A stretch of DNA of 64,000 nucleotides from Cordia subcordata (Eukaryota; Streptophyta; Magnoliopsida; Boraginales; Cordiaceae), in the NCBI GenBank assembly GCA_028554755.1, contig JAPTOF010000009.1:4103501-4167500 (forward strand), read 5' to 3'. Positions 35,760-46,737 of this stretch are shown in pieces. Below the pieces are notes generated by a model that did no database searches, was not told the DNA's origin, and worked only from the letters and a program-made list of their open reading frames with translations. Position 1 is the stretch's first letter. Each line of letters starts with the position of its first letter. A program made the translations under genes and the position numbers.

Positions 35760-37650
35760 TGTAGGATCGATATTATTAAGTGTGGTGTATCCTAGTCCAT
35801 ATTTTCTAAATTATAACTAAGAAAACATGCTAGGAAAATAAAATAACCACATTACACACACAAGAACATGCTCAAGAACATATAGAATATAACTAATGCT
35901 TGCAAAAAATATATATATAAAGCTAACCTCTTGAAGCGTGGGGCCTTTGATGAAGCTAAAACCGGTTACAAGTTTTGTTCCCGTTCAAGAACAAGGCCAC
36001 CAAAAATTTACTACAAGGGTGTCGCAATAAGCAACTCCCAAGTCTTCTTCCCTATGATTAAAAAGACTTATCTTGAGATAATAGCCTTTTGTGTGGGAAA
36101 AAGCAAAGTAATATGCTCTTGAAAAACTAGAGCAAAAATCACACAATAAGTGTGTATTATGTGTTGTAGTATTTTCTTGCCAAAAAGGAAGAAATCAACT
36201 ACAAAGTGGAATACATAAAAGGTGTAGGGTCTTGTCTATTTATAGAAAGAACCTTGGCACCTAAAGTTGCTAAACTTTCAATGTGGGAGAAAATTTCCAT
36301 GTAGTATTTCCTTTATGTAACTTGTCAATCTTGTCTTGGAAGACTTGTGCAAGTTGTCCACTTGTTTTTGTAGTATTTTGCAAGTTGTCCACTTGTCTTG
36401 GAAGACTTAGGCCAAGCCCATTATCCAAGTCCAACACATAGTCCATAATCCATGTGGAGGCCCAAGCCCAATAGGAAACCATCCTAGCCTAATTAGGTTA
36501 TCTTGGACTTTAAAGAAAGCCCAAACCCAATTTCAAGCTTTGGCCCAATAAGGCTACTACCACAATATGGAATTTGCTCTTTCAAGATTACTCTGTCAAA
36601 GTCATTTCAACTAGGGAAGGGACCAAGAAGACACAATTATCATTGGCTTCCAAAAATAATTAAAAATATCCTTGCCCAATCTAGGTGACATAATAATTAT
36701 TTTTAACTCCGATCTATTCCACCATAAGATCAAAGTTGCACTCCAAGAATAATTGTCATTACCCAAAAGCTTAACACAAAAGAATGTGAACTTTGTCTTT
36801 GACCTACTAGATAACCGACCATAATGCCCCTCTATGTATACCCACAGCTAAGACTGGTCCTTTGGCCTGTGTACTATCACCTTCTTAGCTGTATCTTTTT
36901 CCGTTGAGTTTCTTGTCCAATTGCCAACCATCCTTGGTTATGGAATCTCTTGATCTCGGGAGCGACCCTCAAGCCATATGACAGACACACCTATAAAGGT
37001 AGTATCACTAGATCTAAATTCGGATGATAAATTTGGACAATCCCAAAGGGGGCACATAGATTCCATTTTGCATATGCATGTTCTAATTAATTAGAACTTA
37101 GCACTCAGTGCACAAGGCTGTTGATCCTAATAAAATAAGAACTCACCCACAGTGAATCAAAGTACTAAACCCTAACTTCATTAGTTCATTCACATATACT
37201 CAAGATTAAGAGCAATGATCATTTAGTAGCAGTGAGTGTCTTGTTTTCTTTCTTTGATAGTACATCACTCACAATGGTCCTATCCAATACGTGACACACG
37301 TACTATTGAGACAAATCCAAAAAGTCCTCCAATGACCTAGGTAGATCACCCTCAAAGAGAAGACTTGCTCAATATAACCCTATCCCAGTAGAGTGCCCAA
37401 CACTACAATTTGGTTATGGATTCAATTTATGACGTGACTAAATCTAGACTTGGACCTACTGTGCGTCCAGTCTCACTGCGCACCCAAGTCATTAGTGCAA
37501 GTCAAAGGACCTTCATATATGCATTGATAAAACATAACAGAGATTATATGTAAGAAACTCATAATGCCATTTAACAAAAATATGATTATTCATTGTTTCA
37601 TATCCAAAATGTCATGTACAAGTGAGCTTTAGGGCATACTAATCCTAACA
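35760..37650 (-). repeat. 3' LTR of the younger copia
   Basis: 1891 bp, TGTAGGATCG to ATCCTAACA on the plus strand. Next to it the minus-strand tract GTGGGAGA (37652-37659) primes plus-strand synthesis. A TATA box (TATAAATAG, minus strand) lies at 36236-36244. It is slightly shorter than its partner through small indels and lacks one short segment near 37265. Confidence 0.92.
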
Positions 37651-40600
37651 ATCTCCCACTTACACTAAAGATTACTTCTGCAAGCCTAATACCCAAAGAC
37701 TCTAAATGTGTGGCAAACACTTTCTCTGAAAGAGTCTTAGTAAATGGGTCTGCTAGGTTTTCCACTGAAGCTATCTTGTCAACTACTACATCTCCTCTTT
37801 GGATAAACTCACGGATCAAATGATATTTCCGTTCAATGTGTTTACCCTTTTTGTGATTCCTGGGCTCTTTGCACTGTGAAACAGCACCGTTGTTGTCGCA
37901 ATACAACGTTATTGGTCTGTGAGCTGCCGGCACAACCTCTAGGTCTAACAGGAACTTTCTTAACCATACTGCCTCTTTCGCAGCCTCAGATGCTACTACA
38001 TACTCGGCCTCTATGGTAGAGTCAGTAATACAATTTTGCTTCACACTTCTCCATGAATAGCTCCTCCTGACAGAGTGAAAACATATCCTGAAGTAGACTT
38101 CCTAGAATCTCTGTCGGACTGGAAATCCGAGTCTATATAGGCTAATGGTGTTAGATCATCTACACGGTATTCCAGCACATAATCCTTTGTTCCTTGCAGG
38201 AATTTGAATATATGCTTAACCACGACCCAATGTGCCGGTCCAGGGTTTGACTGATATCTACTAACCATGCCAACAAAGAAAGCAGATATCTGGTCTAGTA
38301 CATAACATGGCATACATGAGACTTCCAACTACTGAAGCATAAGGAACTCGCTTCATGCTCTCTATCTCGTCAGGTGTTTTAGGACATTGATCCCGAGATA
38401 GATAAACTCCATGTCTAGAAGGTAACAAGACCTTCTTAGAGTTTTGCATGTTAAACTTGACTAATATCTTTTCAATAAATGAAGCTTGAGATAGGGCTAG
38501 CCTTCTGTTCTTACGATCTCGCATAAGCTTGATGCCTAGAACATAACTAGCTTCTCCTAAATCCTTCATTTGAAATTGAGTAGAAAGCCAAACCTTGATG
38601 GATGATAACATCCCCACATCATTTCCAATTAATAGGATATCATCCACATACAGAACCAAAAAAACTACAGCATTTCCATTACACCTTTTATACACACAAG
38701 GTTCATCAATATTTTGATCAAAACCATAAGATTTAGTTACTCGATCAAATTTGATGTTCCATGCTCTAGATGCCTGTTTTAATCCATAAATGGACTTTTT
38801 CAATTTACAAACCATATGTTCCTGGCCTTTAGCAATGTATCCATCTGGTTGTGTCATGTAAATGGTCTCATCAAGTTCCCCATTGAGAAAGGCTGTCTTG
38901 ACGTCCATTTGCCATATCTCGTAGTCATAATGACAAGCGATGGCAAGAAGTATCCTGATGGATTTAAGCATGGCTACTAGTGAGAAAGTTTCCTCATAAT
39001 CGATCCCTTCTTTACGAGTATAACCTTTCGCCACCAACCTTGCTTTAAAGGTTTCAACTTTTCCATCAACTCCTCTTTTCCTCTTGTAGACCCATTTGCA
39101 CCCTATAGGTTTTGCCCTTCAGTGCAACTACAAGATCGGACTTTGTTAGAATACATAGATTCTAACTCTGAATCCATTGCCTTATGCCATTTGTCGGCAT
39201 CTATGTCGGAAACTGCTTCATCATAACTTACGGGATCCACCACCTGATTCTCTGAAGAAGTCTGAAATGACTCTCCATAGTATCTATTAGGAGGCTTGGA
39301 TATCCTCCCACTACGACGATGCTCCGATATATTAGGTGTAATATGCTGTTCTTTTTCATTCACAGTTACCATAGGTGTTACTGGAGATTCTTGTGAAATC
39401 TCATCTAGAACAATTTCAGAATCTGGTGTTTTCTGGACCATTTCATCATTTTCTAAGTATCTAGCATGGGTGCTTATAAACACCTTTTGCTCCTTAAGAT
39501 TATAAAAGATCCCACCTCTGGTTCCCTTAGGATATCCAATGAAATAGCATAACTCAGATCTTGGTTCCAATTTTGAAGCATTACTATTAAGTACATAAGC
39601 TGGACAGCCCCAAATATGGAGATGATTCAGACTAGTCTTATGCCTAGTCCACATTTCTTGAGGTGTCCTAGGTACTGATTTTGATGGTACCAAGTTCAAG
39701 ATATATGCCGCTGTTTCAATGGCATACCCCTAAAAAGATAAAGGTAATGATGCATGACTCATCATTGACCTAACCATATCCAATAGGGTACGATTTCTTC
39801 TCTCTGCTACACCATTTTCTTTGAGGAGTCCACAGTGCGATCCAACTGAGACACTATCCCTTCTTGTGTAAGATAGTCTCTGAACTCACCCGAGAGGTAT
39901 TCGCCACCTCGATTAGACCGAAGGGCTTTGATATGTTTATCTAATTTCTGCTCTGCCTCAGCTTTGAACTCTTTGAATTTCTCAAAGGATTCAGACTTGC
40001 GTCGCATCAGATATACATATCCATACCTAGAGTAATCATCAGTAAAAGTAATGAAATACTCATAACCTCCTCGTGCTGGTTTGCTCATAGGACCACACAC
40101 ATCAGTGTGAACCAATTCCAATACTTCTTTGGCCCTTTCTCCTTTAGAAGAAAATGACCGTTTAGTCATCTTCCTTTTGAGACAAGATTCACACGGAGGT
40201 AGATCTTCAAGATCTAATGAGCTAAGATGCCCATCCTTGACTAATCTTCGAATTCACTTTAGACTGATATGTCCTAAGCGTAGGTGCCAAAGATATGTAT
40301 CATTGGTCGAAGAAACCTTCCTTTTCTGGGAATTAGTTTGTTCTATATTATGCAGTGAGTTTGTAATAGGTTTTATATAGAACAAGTTATCATGCATGCT
40401 ACCAGAACAAATAATATTTCCATCTCTACTGATATCAACACCAGAATGGAAATTAATGCAAAAACCATCTAATATTAATTGCGAAACAGAGATAAGGTTT
40501 TTACGTACATCTGGAACATAATAAACATTGTTCAAAAATATCTTCCTATTACATGAAAAATTTAAGCACATTCCTCCCACTGTAGCAGCCCATACTTTTG

Positions 40601-41588
40601 CTCTATTACCCAATCTCAGAGCAAACTCCCCTTTAGCTAGTTCCTTCATTTCCTGAAACCAATGCAAAGAATTGCAAATATGGTTAGTGGCTCCAGAGTC
40701 TACAATCCAAGAATCAATAGAATTAACCACTAAGCAGGTTTCAATGTAGAACAAAAAAGGTGTACCTATCTGGCCTCGAGCCAAGTACTTCGGGCAATCC
40801 TTTTTCCAGTGTCCTTTTAGGCTACATTTAAAGCATTTGCCCTTGGGCTTTTCACCTGTTAACTGCCTGGGCTGTTCACCATTTCTCTTCTTTTTCCCTT
40901 GACCACGTTTTTTCTTCCCCTTTTCTTTGAACTTTCTCCCTTTCGGGTTAAGTCCAGAAGTGGATGCTTGAACCATATTTATGTGACCTTTATTTTTCAT
41001 TATGGCTTCTACAGCTAGGAGCTCTTTCATTAGTTCCGTCATATCCACGTTCATCTTGCTCATATTATAATTAAGCTTGAACTGGGTATAGGATGACGGT
41101 AGAGTCTCCAAAATCATGTCTACCTTTGATTGTTCATCTATGTTTGCTCCTAGGATCTCAGCAGTATTGAAGCAATCCATCATTTTGAGCATATGTTCCC
41201 TGACAAATGCTCCTTCTGCCATCTTTTGATTCATAATTTCTCTAAGAGCACCTTGCCTTGCGGGCCTGCTCTTATCAGCAAACATACGAGACAGTGAGGT
41301 CATGATTTCTTTTGCAGTTTCCATATGATAATGCTTGCTCTGCAAAATATCTGACATAGAAGCCATCATATAGCACTTGGCCATACTATTGGCTTTCTGC
41401 CATTTTGCCTCAGCATCTTTCTGGGTTTCAGAAGAGTTAGCCCTCACAACAGGACAAGGAGTTGTTAAGACATACTTGTACTCTTTTGCGGTGAGTACTA
41501 TGTCCAAGTTTCGTTCCTAGTCCACAAAATTCGGTCCAGTGAGCTTGTGCTCTTTGAGAATTATAGCTAGTGGACTGAACGAAGACAT
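37598..41588 (-). pseudogene. gag-pol of the younger copia, lightly damaged
   Basis: The start is the ATG at 41588-41586 (MSSFSPLAIILKEHKLTG). Codon 24, Trp in the older relative, is TAG. Then follow one long frame, 41507-40254, with gag, zinc knuckle CFKCSLKGHWKKDC and protease site IVDSGATNHIC; integrase with ITFTDDYSRYGY (40169-39807); integrase end (39699-39103); RT with YVDDILLIG (39037-38261); and RNase H (38328-38041, 38044-37598). Other damage: a TGA near 40255, a frameshift near 39840, a TAG near 39733, shifts near 39110, 38270 and 38045. The last frame runs 53 bases into the LTR. Few lesions relative to length fit a fairly recent insertion. Confidence 0.88.
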
Positions 41589-43211
41589 TTTTCTGGATAC
41601 AACAATATAATCACAATTATTTTATGAGTATAGAATTGATGCATATATAATATGTATGCTATCTTTGGAAATAAAACATACAAGTACTTTTTACATCATT
41701 TGCCTTTGAGTAGATCAACCCTTTAAACTACTCGATGTAATAGTGTCTCAACGTCCTCATAAGAACTCCACCGATGGGATGGCCAAACTTTATGAATATT
41801 AAGTTAAGTGCCACCACTTATTTGAATTAACAATTGTCTGGATATGATCCAATTGAATAATTCAATCACTGTTTTGTTTGGCTTCTTAAATCCGATAGCA
41901 AACTCTATCAATAGGATAGCCGAACCTACCATTTAAGTTGAGTGTACACCCATTCCTAATGTTTATTCCCCATAACATTCTTGATTTAAGCCCTCCGATA
42001 GGGTAGTGACTTTAATCAATGTTGCGTAAGGCGATCTTTAGTAAAGAACTCCATCGATGGGATGGCCGAACTCACTAACACCCTTTTGAATAAACATTTT
42101 ATGTTTCACCTTGTTAAATCTAGACAAAATGTCACCTTCCGTTGGGGGAGTTAATGACATTTATCATTAACGTGAATCGGATATGGAAAGCTATGGGGTA
42201 TTTCCAGTCCCCTCTCCCACTCAATATTTTAACTTAAGGGTTTCCTTTGATATTCTTGCTTTGTTTTAGATCTAAACACATTTTGGATTTTTGTAAATCC
42301 CCTTTGTGTTACTAAAACATTGCAATATCACAATAGACCTCTTACCTAAATCTGGGTACATAGACCCTTAGGTTGACATATATACGTGTAAATCTCAAGT
42401 TAAGTTCTTTTGATGTTGTCATGAGATCTCATGGCATCTTTAGACATAGCCACTTATAATTCTCTTGTCTAAGCCATTCTCATAAACTTAACTATCTTTG
42501 AGAATCAACTCATAAGTATGACTGATTTTTATAAACCCTAATGAGTGGACATATTTCTAGGCGGTAATCATGCTAATGCAAATATGTTAAAACATATATC
42601 AATGCATTATAAACATCCACCAAAATATGTTAGAATCCCTCTTTGATGGCTCCCTATAATCTTCAACAAAAACAGCACATATAGTAGCTTTTTCTACCTC
42701 AGCCGGTCGACTGTCAATAAGAGCCGGTCGACCGGCTCCAATTGCTTCAGGAATTTTTTGCTCTTTGGAATAGCCGGTCGACCGGTTAAGTCCAGCCGGT
42801 CGTCTGACTTACTTAACAAGTAGAGTATTCTTTTATGCTGTTTTCTTGTTTTTCTCCTTGGTCTTCAAAGATTACAATAATACACTTTGCTATTGCTAAT
42901 ACAAGCTTTAAAAAGAAACATTACAAGGATATCAAAACATCCTATGCTTCTTTTAAATGAAACTAAAAGCAATAACCAGAAATATTTTATACATGAAATC
43001 GCCTATGGCCAAGCTTTGTTGACCGTACACGAAATCTATCATGCATACATACGAACCATCAAGGGGATTTTATATTACCTGCACATACAAGCATAAAACC
43101 ACAAGTATATGCAACACAAGATTTCCTAATCTTGCCACTCACAAGATGACTAATATATTTATGCAAATACAATATTCTTGCATAGTCTAAGCATGTTGTG
43201 TGTGAACCTAA
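41589..43211 (-). other. Leader of the younger copia
   Basis: A 1.6 kb untranslated leader. At 42700-42790 it contains a dense palindromic block with two perfect CCGGTCGACCGG sites (42724-42735 and 42774-42785). No convincing reading frame is present; 42887-43096 on the plus strand is antisense and unsupported. Confidence 0.65.
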
Positions 43212-43223
43212 GCTCTCATACCA
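43212..43223 (-). other. Primer binding site of the younger copia
   Basis: On the minus strand it reads TGGTATGAGAGC, one mismatch to the initiator-Met site. It lies two bases from the LTR end at 43226. Confidence 0.8.
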
Positions 43224-43225
43224 AT

Positions 43226-45121
43226 TGTAGGATCGATATTATTAAGTGTGGTGTATCCTAGTCCATATTTTCTAAATTATAACTAAGAAAACATGCTAGG
43301 AAAATAAAATAACCACATTACACACACAAGAACATGCTCAAGAACATATAGAATATAACTAGTGCTTGCAAAAAAAATATATAAAGCTAACCTCTTGAAG
43401 CGTGGGGCCTTTGATGAAGCTAAAACCGGTTACAAGCTTTGTTCCCGTTCACGAACAAGGCCATCAAAAATTTACTACAAGAGTGTCGCAATAAGCAACT
43501 CCCCCAGTCTTCTTCCCTATGATTAAAGAGACTTATCTTGAGAGAATAGCCTCTTATATGGAAAGAAGCAAAGTAATATGCTCTAGAAAAACTAGAGCAA
43601 AAATCACACAATAAGTGTGTACTATGTGTTGTAGTATTTTCTTGCCAAAAAGGAAGAAATCAACTACAAAGTAGAATACATAAAAGGTGTAGGGTCTTGT
43701 CTATTTATAGAAAGAGCCTTGGCACCTAAAGTTGCTAAACTTTCAATGTGGGAGAAAATTTCCATGTAGTATTTCCTTTATGTAACTTGTCAATCTTGTC
43801 TTGGAAGACTTGTGCAAGTTGTCCACTTGTTTTTGTAGTATTTTGCAAGTTCTCCACTTGTCTTGGAAGACTTAGGCCAAGCCCATTATCCAAATCCAAC
43901 ACATAGTCCACAATCCATGTGGAGGCCCAAGTCCAATAGAAAACCATCCTAGCCTAATTAGGTTATCTTGGACTTTAAAGAAAGCCCAAACCCAATTTCA
44001 AGCTTTGGCCCAATAAGGCTACTACCACAATATGGAATTTGCTCTTTCAAGATTACTCTGTCAAAGTCATTTCAACTAGGGAAGGGACCAAGAAGACATA
44101 ATTATCATTGGCTTCCAAAAATAATTAAAAATATCCTTGCCCAATCTAGGTGACATAATAATTATTTTTAACTCCGATCTATTCCACCATAAGATCAAAG
44201 TTGCACTCCAAGAATAATTGTCATTACCCAAAAGCTTATCACAAAAGAATGTGAACTTTGTCTTTGACCTACTAGATAACCGACCATAATGCCCCTCTAT
44301 GTATACCCACTAAGATGGTCCTTTGGCACTGTACTATCACCTTCTTAGCTGTATCTTTTTCCGTTGAGTTTCTTGTCCAATTGCCAACCATCCTTGGTCA
44401 TGGAATCTCTTGATCTCGGGAGCGACCCTCAAGCCATATGACAGACACACCTATAAAGGTAGTATCACTAGATTTAGATTCGGATGATAAATTTGGACAA
44501 TCCCAAAGAGGGCACATAGATTCCATTTTGCATATGCATGTTCTAATTAATTAGAACTTAGCACTCAATGCACAAGGCTGTTGATCCTAATAAAATAAGA
44601 TCTCACCCACGTGAATCAAAGTACTAAACCCTAACTTCATTAGTTCATCCACATATACTCAAGATTAAGAGCAATGATCATTTAGTAGCAGTGAGTGTCT
44701 TGTTTTCTTTCTTTGATAGTACGTCTCTAGAAAACATACTCACAATGGTTCTATCCAATACGTGACACACGTACTATTGAGACAAATCCAGAAAGTCCTC
44801 CAATGACCTAGGTAGATCACCCTCAAAGAGGAGACTTGCTCAATATAACCTTATCCCAGTAGAGTGCCCAATACTACTATTTGGTTATGGATTCAATTTA
44901 TGACGTGACTAAATCTAGACTTGGACCTACTGTACGTCCAGCCTCACTGCACACCCAAGTCATTAGTGCAAGTCAAAGGACCTTCATATATGCATCGATA
45001 AAACATAACAGAGATTATATGTAAGAAACTCATAATGCCATTTAACAAAAATATGATTATTCATTGTTTCATATCCAAAATGTCATGTACAAGTGAGCTT
45101 TAGGGCATACTAATCCTAACA
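43226..45121 (-). repeat. 5' LTR of the younger copia
   Basis: 1896 bp, the partner of 35760-37650. A TATA box TATAAATAG (minus strand) at 43701-43709 suits the start of the element transcript. It is followed by the duplication AATTT and then by the second half of the older LTR. Confidence 0.92.
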
Positions 45122-45724
45122 AATTTATGGCAGCTCAATAGGATAAGCAGGTCCATAGAGTTAGATATTATGGAGTAGGAGAGAGAAATGAATCTCTTGG
45201 GTATTTTATCCATAAGGCATATTCTATTCTAGAAAGCGTATAGTTGGAAACTTTATTATTTCTAGAACCTTATCCAATTAGGGTTGTTGTACACTATGTA
45301 CAGTGAGCTTGCAACATTACCCTCTTAAGTCTCTTTGCCTTCTAAAAAAATGGGTGTAGGAATTTTCACCTAGCATACCAAGAACATACATCACTCCATA
45401 GATCTTCAATTATAGCTCTCCTAAGTGCTTGTCCATTACACAGCACCACACATCTTAGCTTTGAAAAAGTGATCATGGTGAAGAAGACTAATTAGAAGGC
45501 TATTTTAGTGGAGATTTCACAAAGCAAAGAAGCCATCTACTTGGATCTTCAACTCCTTGAAGGCATATCTCCTCATCTTCTTGCTTATACGTTCAATCAT
45601 GTTGTGCTTATGTGTGTAAATATCTTTTTATTGCTTATTCCACCACCAAATTAGATATGCCTTTTAATAATTTTTAAAAGCATAATGGTCTATGAGCTGT
45701 GGTGTAGCAATCCCGATCCTAACA

Positions 45725-46533
45725 AATATAACCTTTTAAGTCTTCATATATCTTCATCATTTTCTATGGCCTTAGATGTCCTTGTCTTTGGATGTATATC
45801 TTTAAAATACATAAGTTGTCCCAATCATTCTCCATCTATTGATGAAAAAATTTCAGTTATTAACTCTTTATAACCATATCCATTTCAATCAAGATTGGAC
45901 ATAAGTGTGTATTCTCTATTGTAACAAATGTTCAAATGGAACAACATTTCTTCTAAAAACACAAATAAGAGTCAAAACGAAAAGACACTTAAAAAACTAA
46001 TATAAACTTTTGTACAAAAATATTAAAAAGCTAAATTACAAATAGACAAGAAAAAAAAATTTCTTTTTTATGTCAATAGGTATGCACATAGTGATAGGAA
46101 AAACACAAAGCAAAAACCAAATGAAAAACCAGAAAAGTCAATAATGTCTTTTTATTTTTTTGCCAGAAAATAAAACTATTTATTAGCACGCAACAATTAT
46201 TACAGAGTTGAGAGACATTACAACAAACACCCAAAGTGCAACATTAGTTTTAGAATTTAATCATGCTTGTAATAACACATGCAGGCAATATATAATATGT
46301 GAAGAGTCACTTCCAAATAGATAAAATAATTTTGAGACATCAATAAACACAACTCGAATTGTTGGAGAATAAAGAATTCGAGTACAACCAAACCAAAGAC
46401 AGTGAAAATTTCGTTCACTGTGATTGCCATGAGTATACAACTTAAAACCAAAAAAAAAATTAAAAATTTTTAAAAAAAGGCAAATTTTTATTTTAAATCA
46501 AAATTAGTACCTCAATTTTGGAGAATTTCTCCT
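45725..46533. other. Flank between two copia elements, no supported gene
   Basis: 809 bp of AT-rich DNA. A minus-strand frame at 46257-46451 (57 residues from its second Met, hydrophobic, with MAITVNEIFTVFGLVVLEFF) stands out slightly from its surroundings. It matches no family I recognise and could be chance. The sequence continues after the next element at 60214 if that insertion is removed. Confidence 0.5.
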
Positions 46534-46729
46534 GTAAGAGAAGATTGTGTATGTTGTATTTCTTTGCAGGAGGATTTACATTATATACAAAGAGGATTTT
46601 AATCAATCCCTAATTACTAGCCTAAGATCGTATGTTTGCCTTACAAGAACGGTAAATAATATTTACTTTCCTATCGTATGGCTAATACAATTAGTGCTTT
46701 CACATTGACATATGGTCATCTATCTAACA
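46534..46729 (-). repeat. 3' LTR of the second copia
   Basis: 196 bp, ending next to the minus-strand polypurine tract GTGGGGGG (plus 46730-46737). It holds a TATATAA-type box (minus strand, plus 46581-46587). It is very similar to 60012-60208. Confidence 0.9.
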
Positions 46730-46737
46730 CCCCCCAC

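Larger units (their letters stand above)
35760..45121 (-). mobile_element. Younger Ty1/copia element, complete structure
   Basis: A 9362-bp element with LTRs at 35760-37650 and 43226-45121 and perfect 5-bp duplications AATTT (35755-35759 and 45122-45126). Minus-strand order: 5' LTR, tRNA-iMet-type primer site, 1.6 kb leader, gag-pol, polypurine tract, 3' LTR. The LTRs look about 96-98% alike where I compared them. It lies in the 3' LTR of an older relative. A solo LTR of the same family is at 10646-12506. A small number of stops and frameshifts disable it. Confidence 0.92.
952..45724 (+). mobile_element. Old Ty1/copia element, shredded by nested insertions
   Basis: Two LTRs that both begin TGTTAGGATTGTATGCCC and end in CCTA(A/G)CA bound a plus-strand copia element. 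Its own pieces are the 5' LTR 952-2676, primer site, leader, gag start 4398-4730, gag-pol remainder 31094-34600, and 3' LTR 34609-35759 plus 45127-45724. The insertions account for 26.4 kb (4731-31093) and 9.4 kb (35760-45121). Removing them leaves an element of roughly 9 kb, a plausible copia size. Expected 5-bp duplications are not seen: GACAT lies before 952 and AATAT after 45724. The coding region is full of stops and frameshifts, so this is the oldest layer in the stack. Confidence 0.85.
34609..45724 (+). repeat. 3' LTR of the old copia, interrupted
   Basis: It starts TGTTAGGATTGT at 34609, directly after the polypurine tract (GTGGGAGAT). It runs to 35759, breaks at the younger copia, and resumes at 45127 to end CCGATCCTAACA at 45724. 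The two halves match consecutive parts of the 5' LTR (break equivalent near 2083). Combined length is about 1.75 kb. Confidence 0.85.

Noticed and set aside
36270..36688. Frames of 61-70 codons, repeated at 43735-44153
   Set aside because: They are inside the two LTRs of the younger copia, so duplication is expected. No domain is visible.
10646..45121. Widely spaced direct repeats that might suggest an array
   Set aside because: Unit length near 1.9 kb, TG...CA ends and target duplications make them LTRs, not a CRISPR or satellite array.
46257..46451. Hydrophobic 64-codon frame as a host gene
   Set aside because: Short, unrecognised and without supporting context. Mentioned only as part of the flank.
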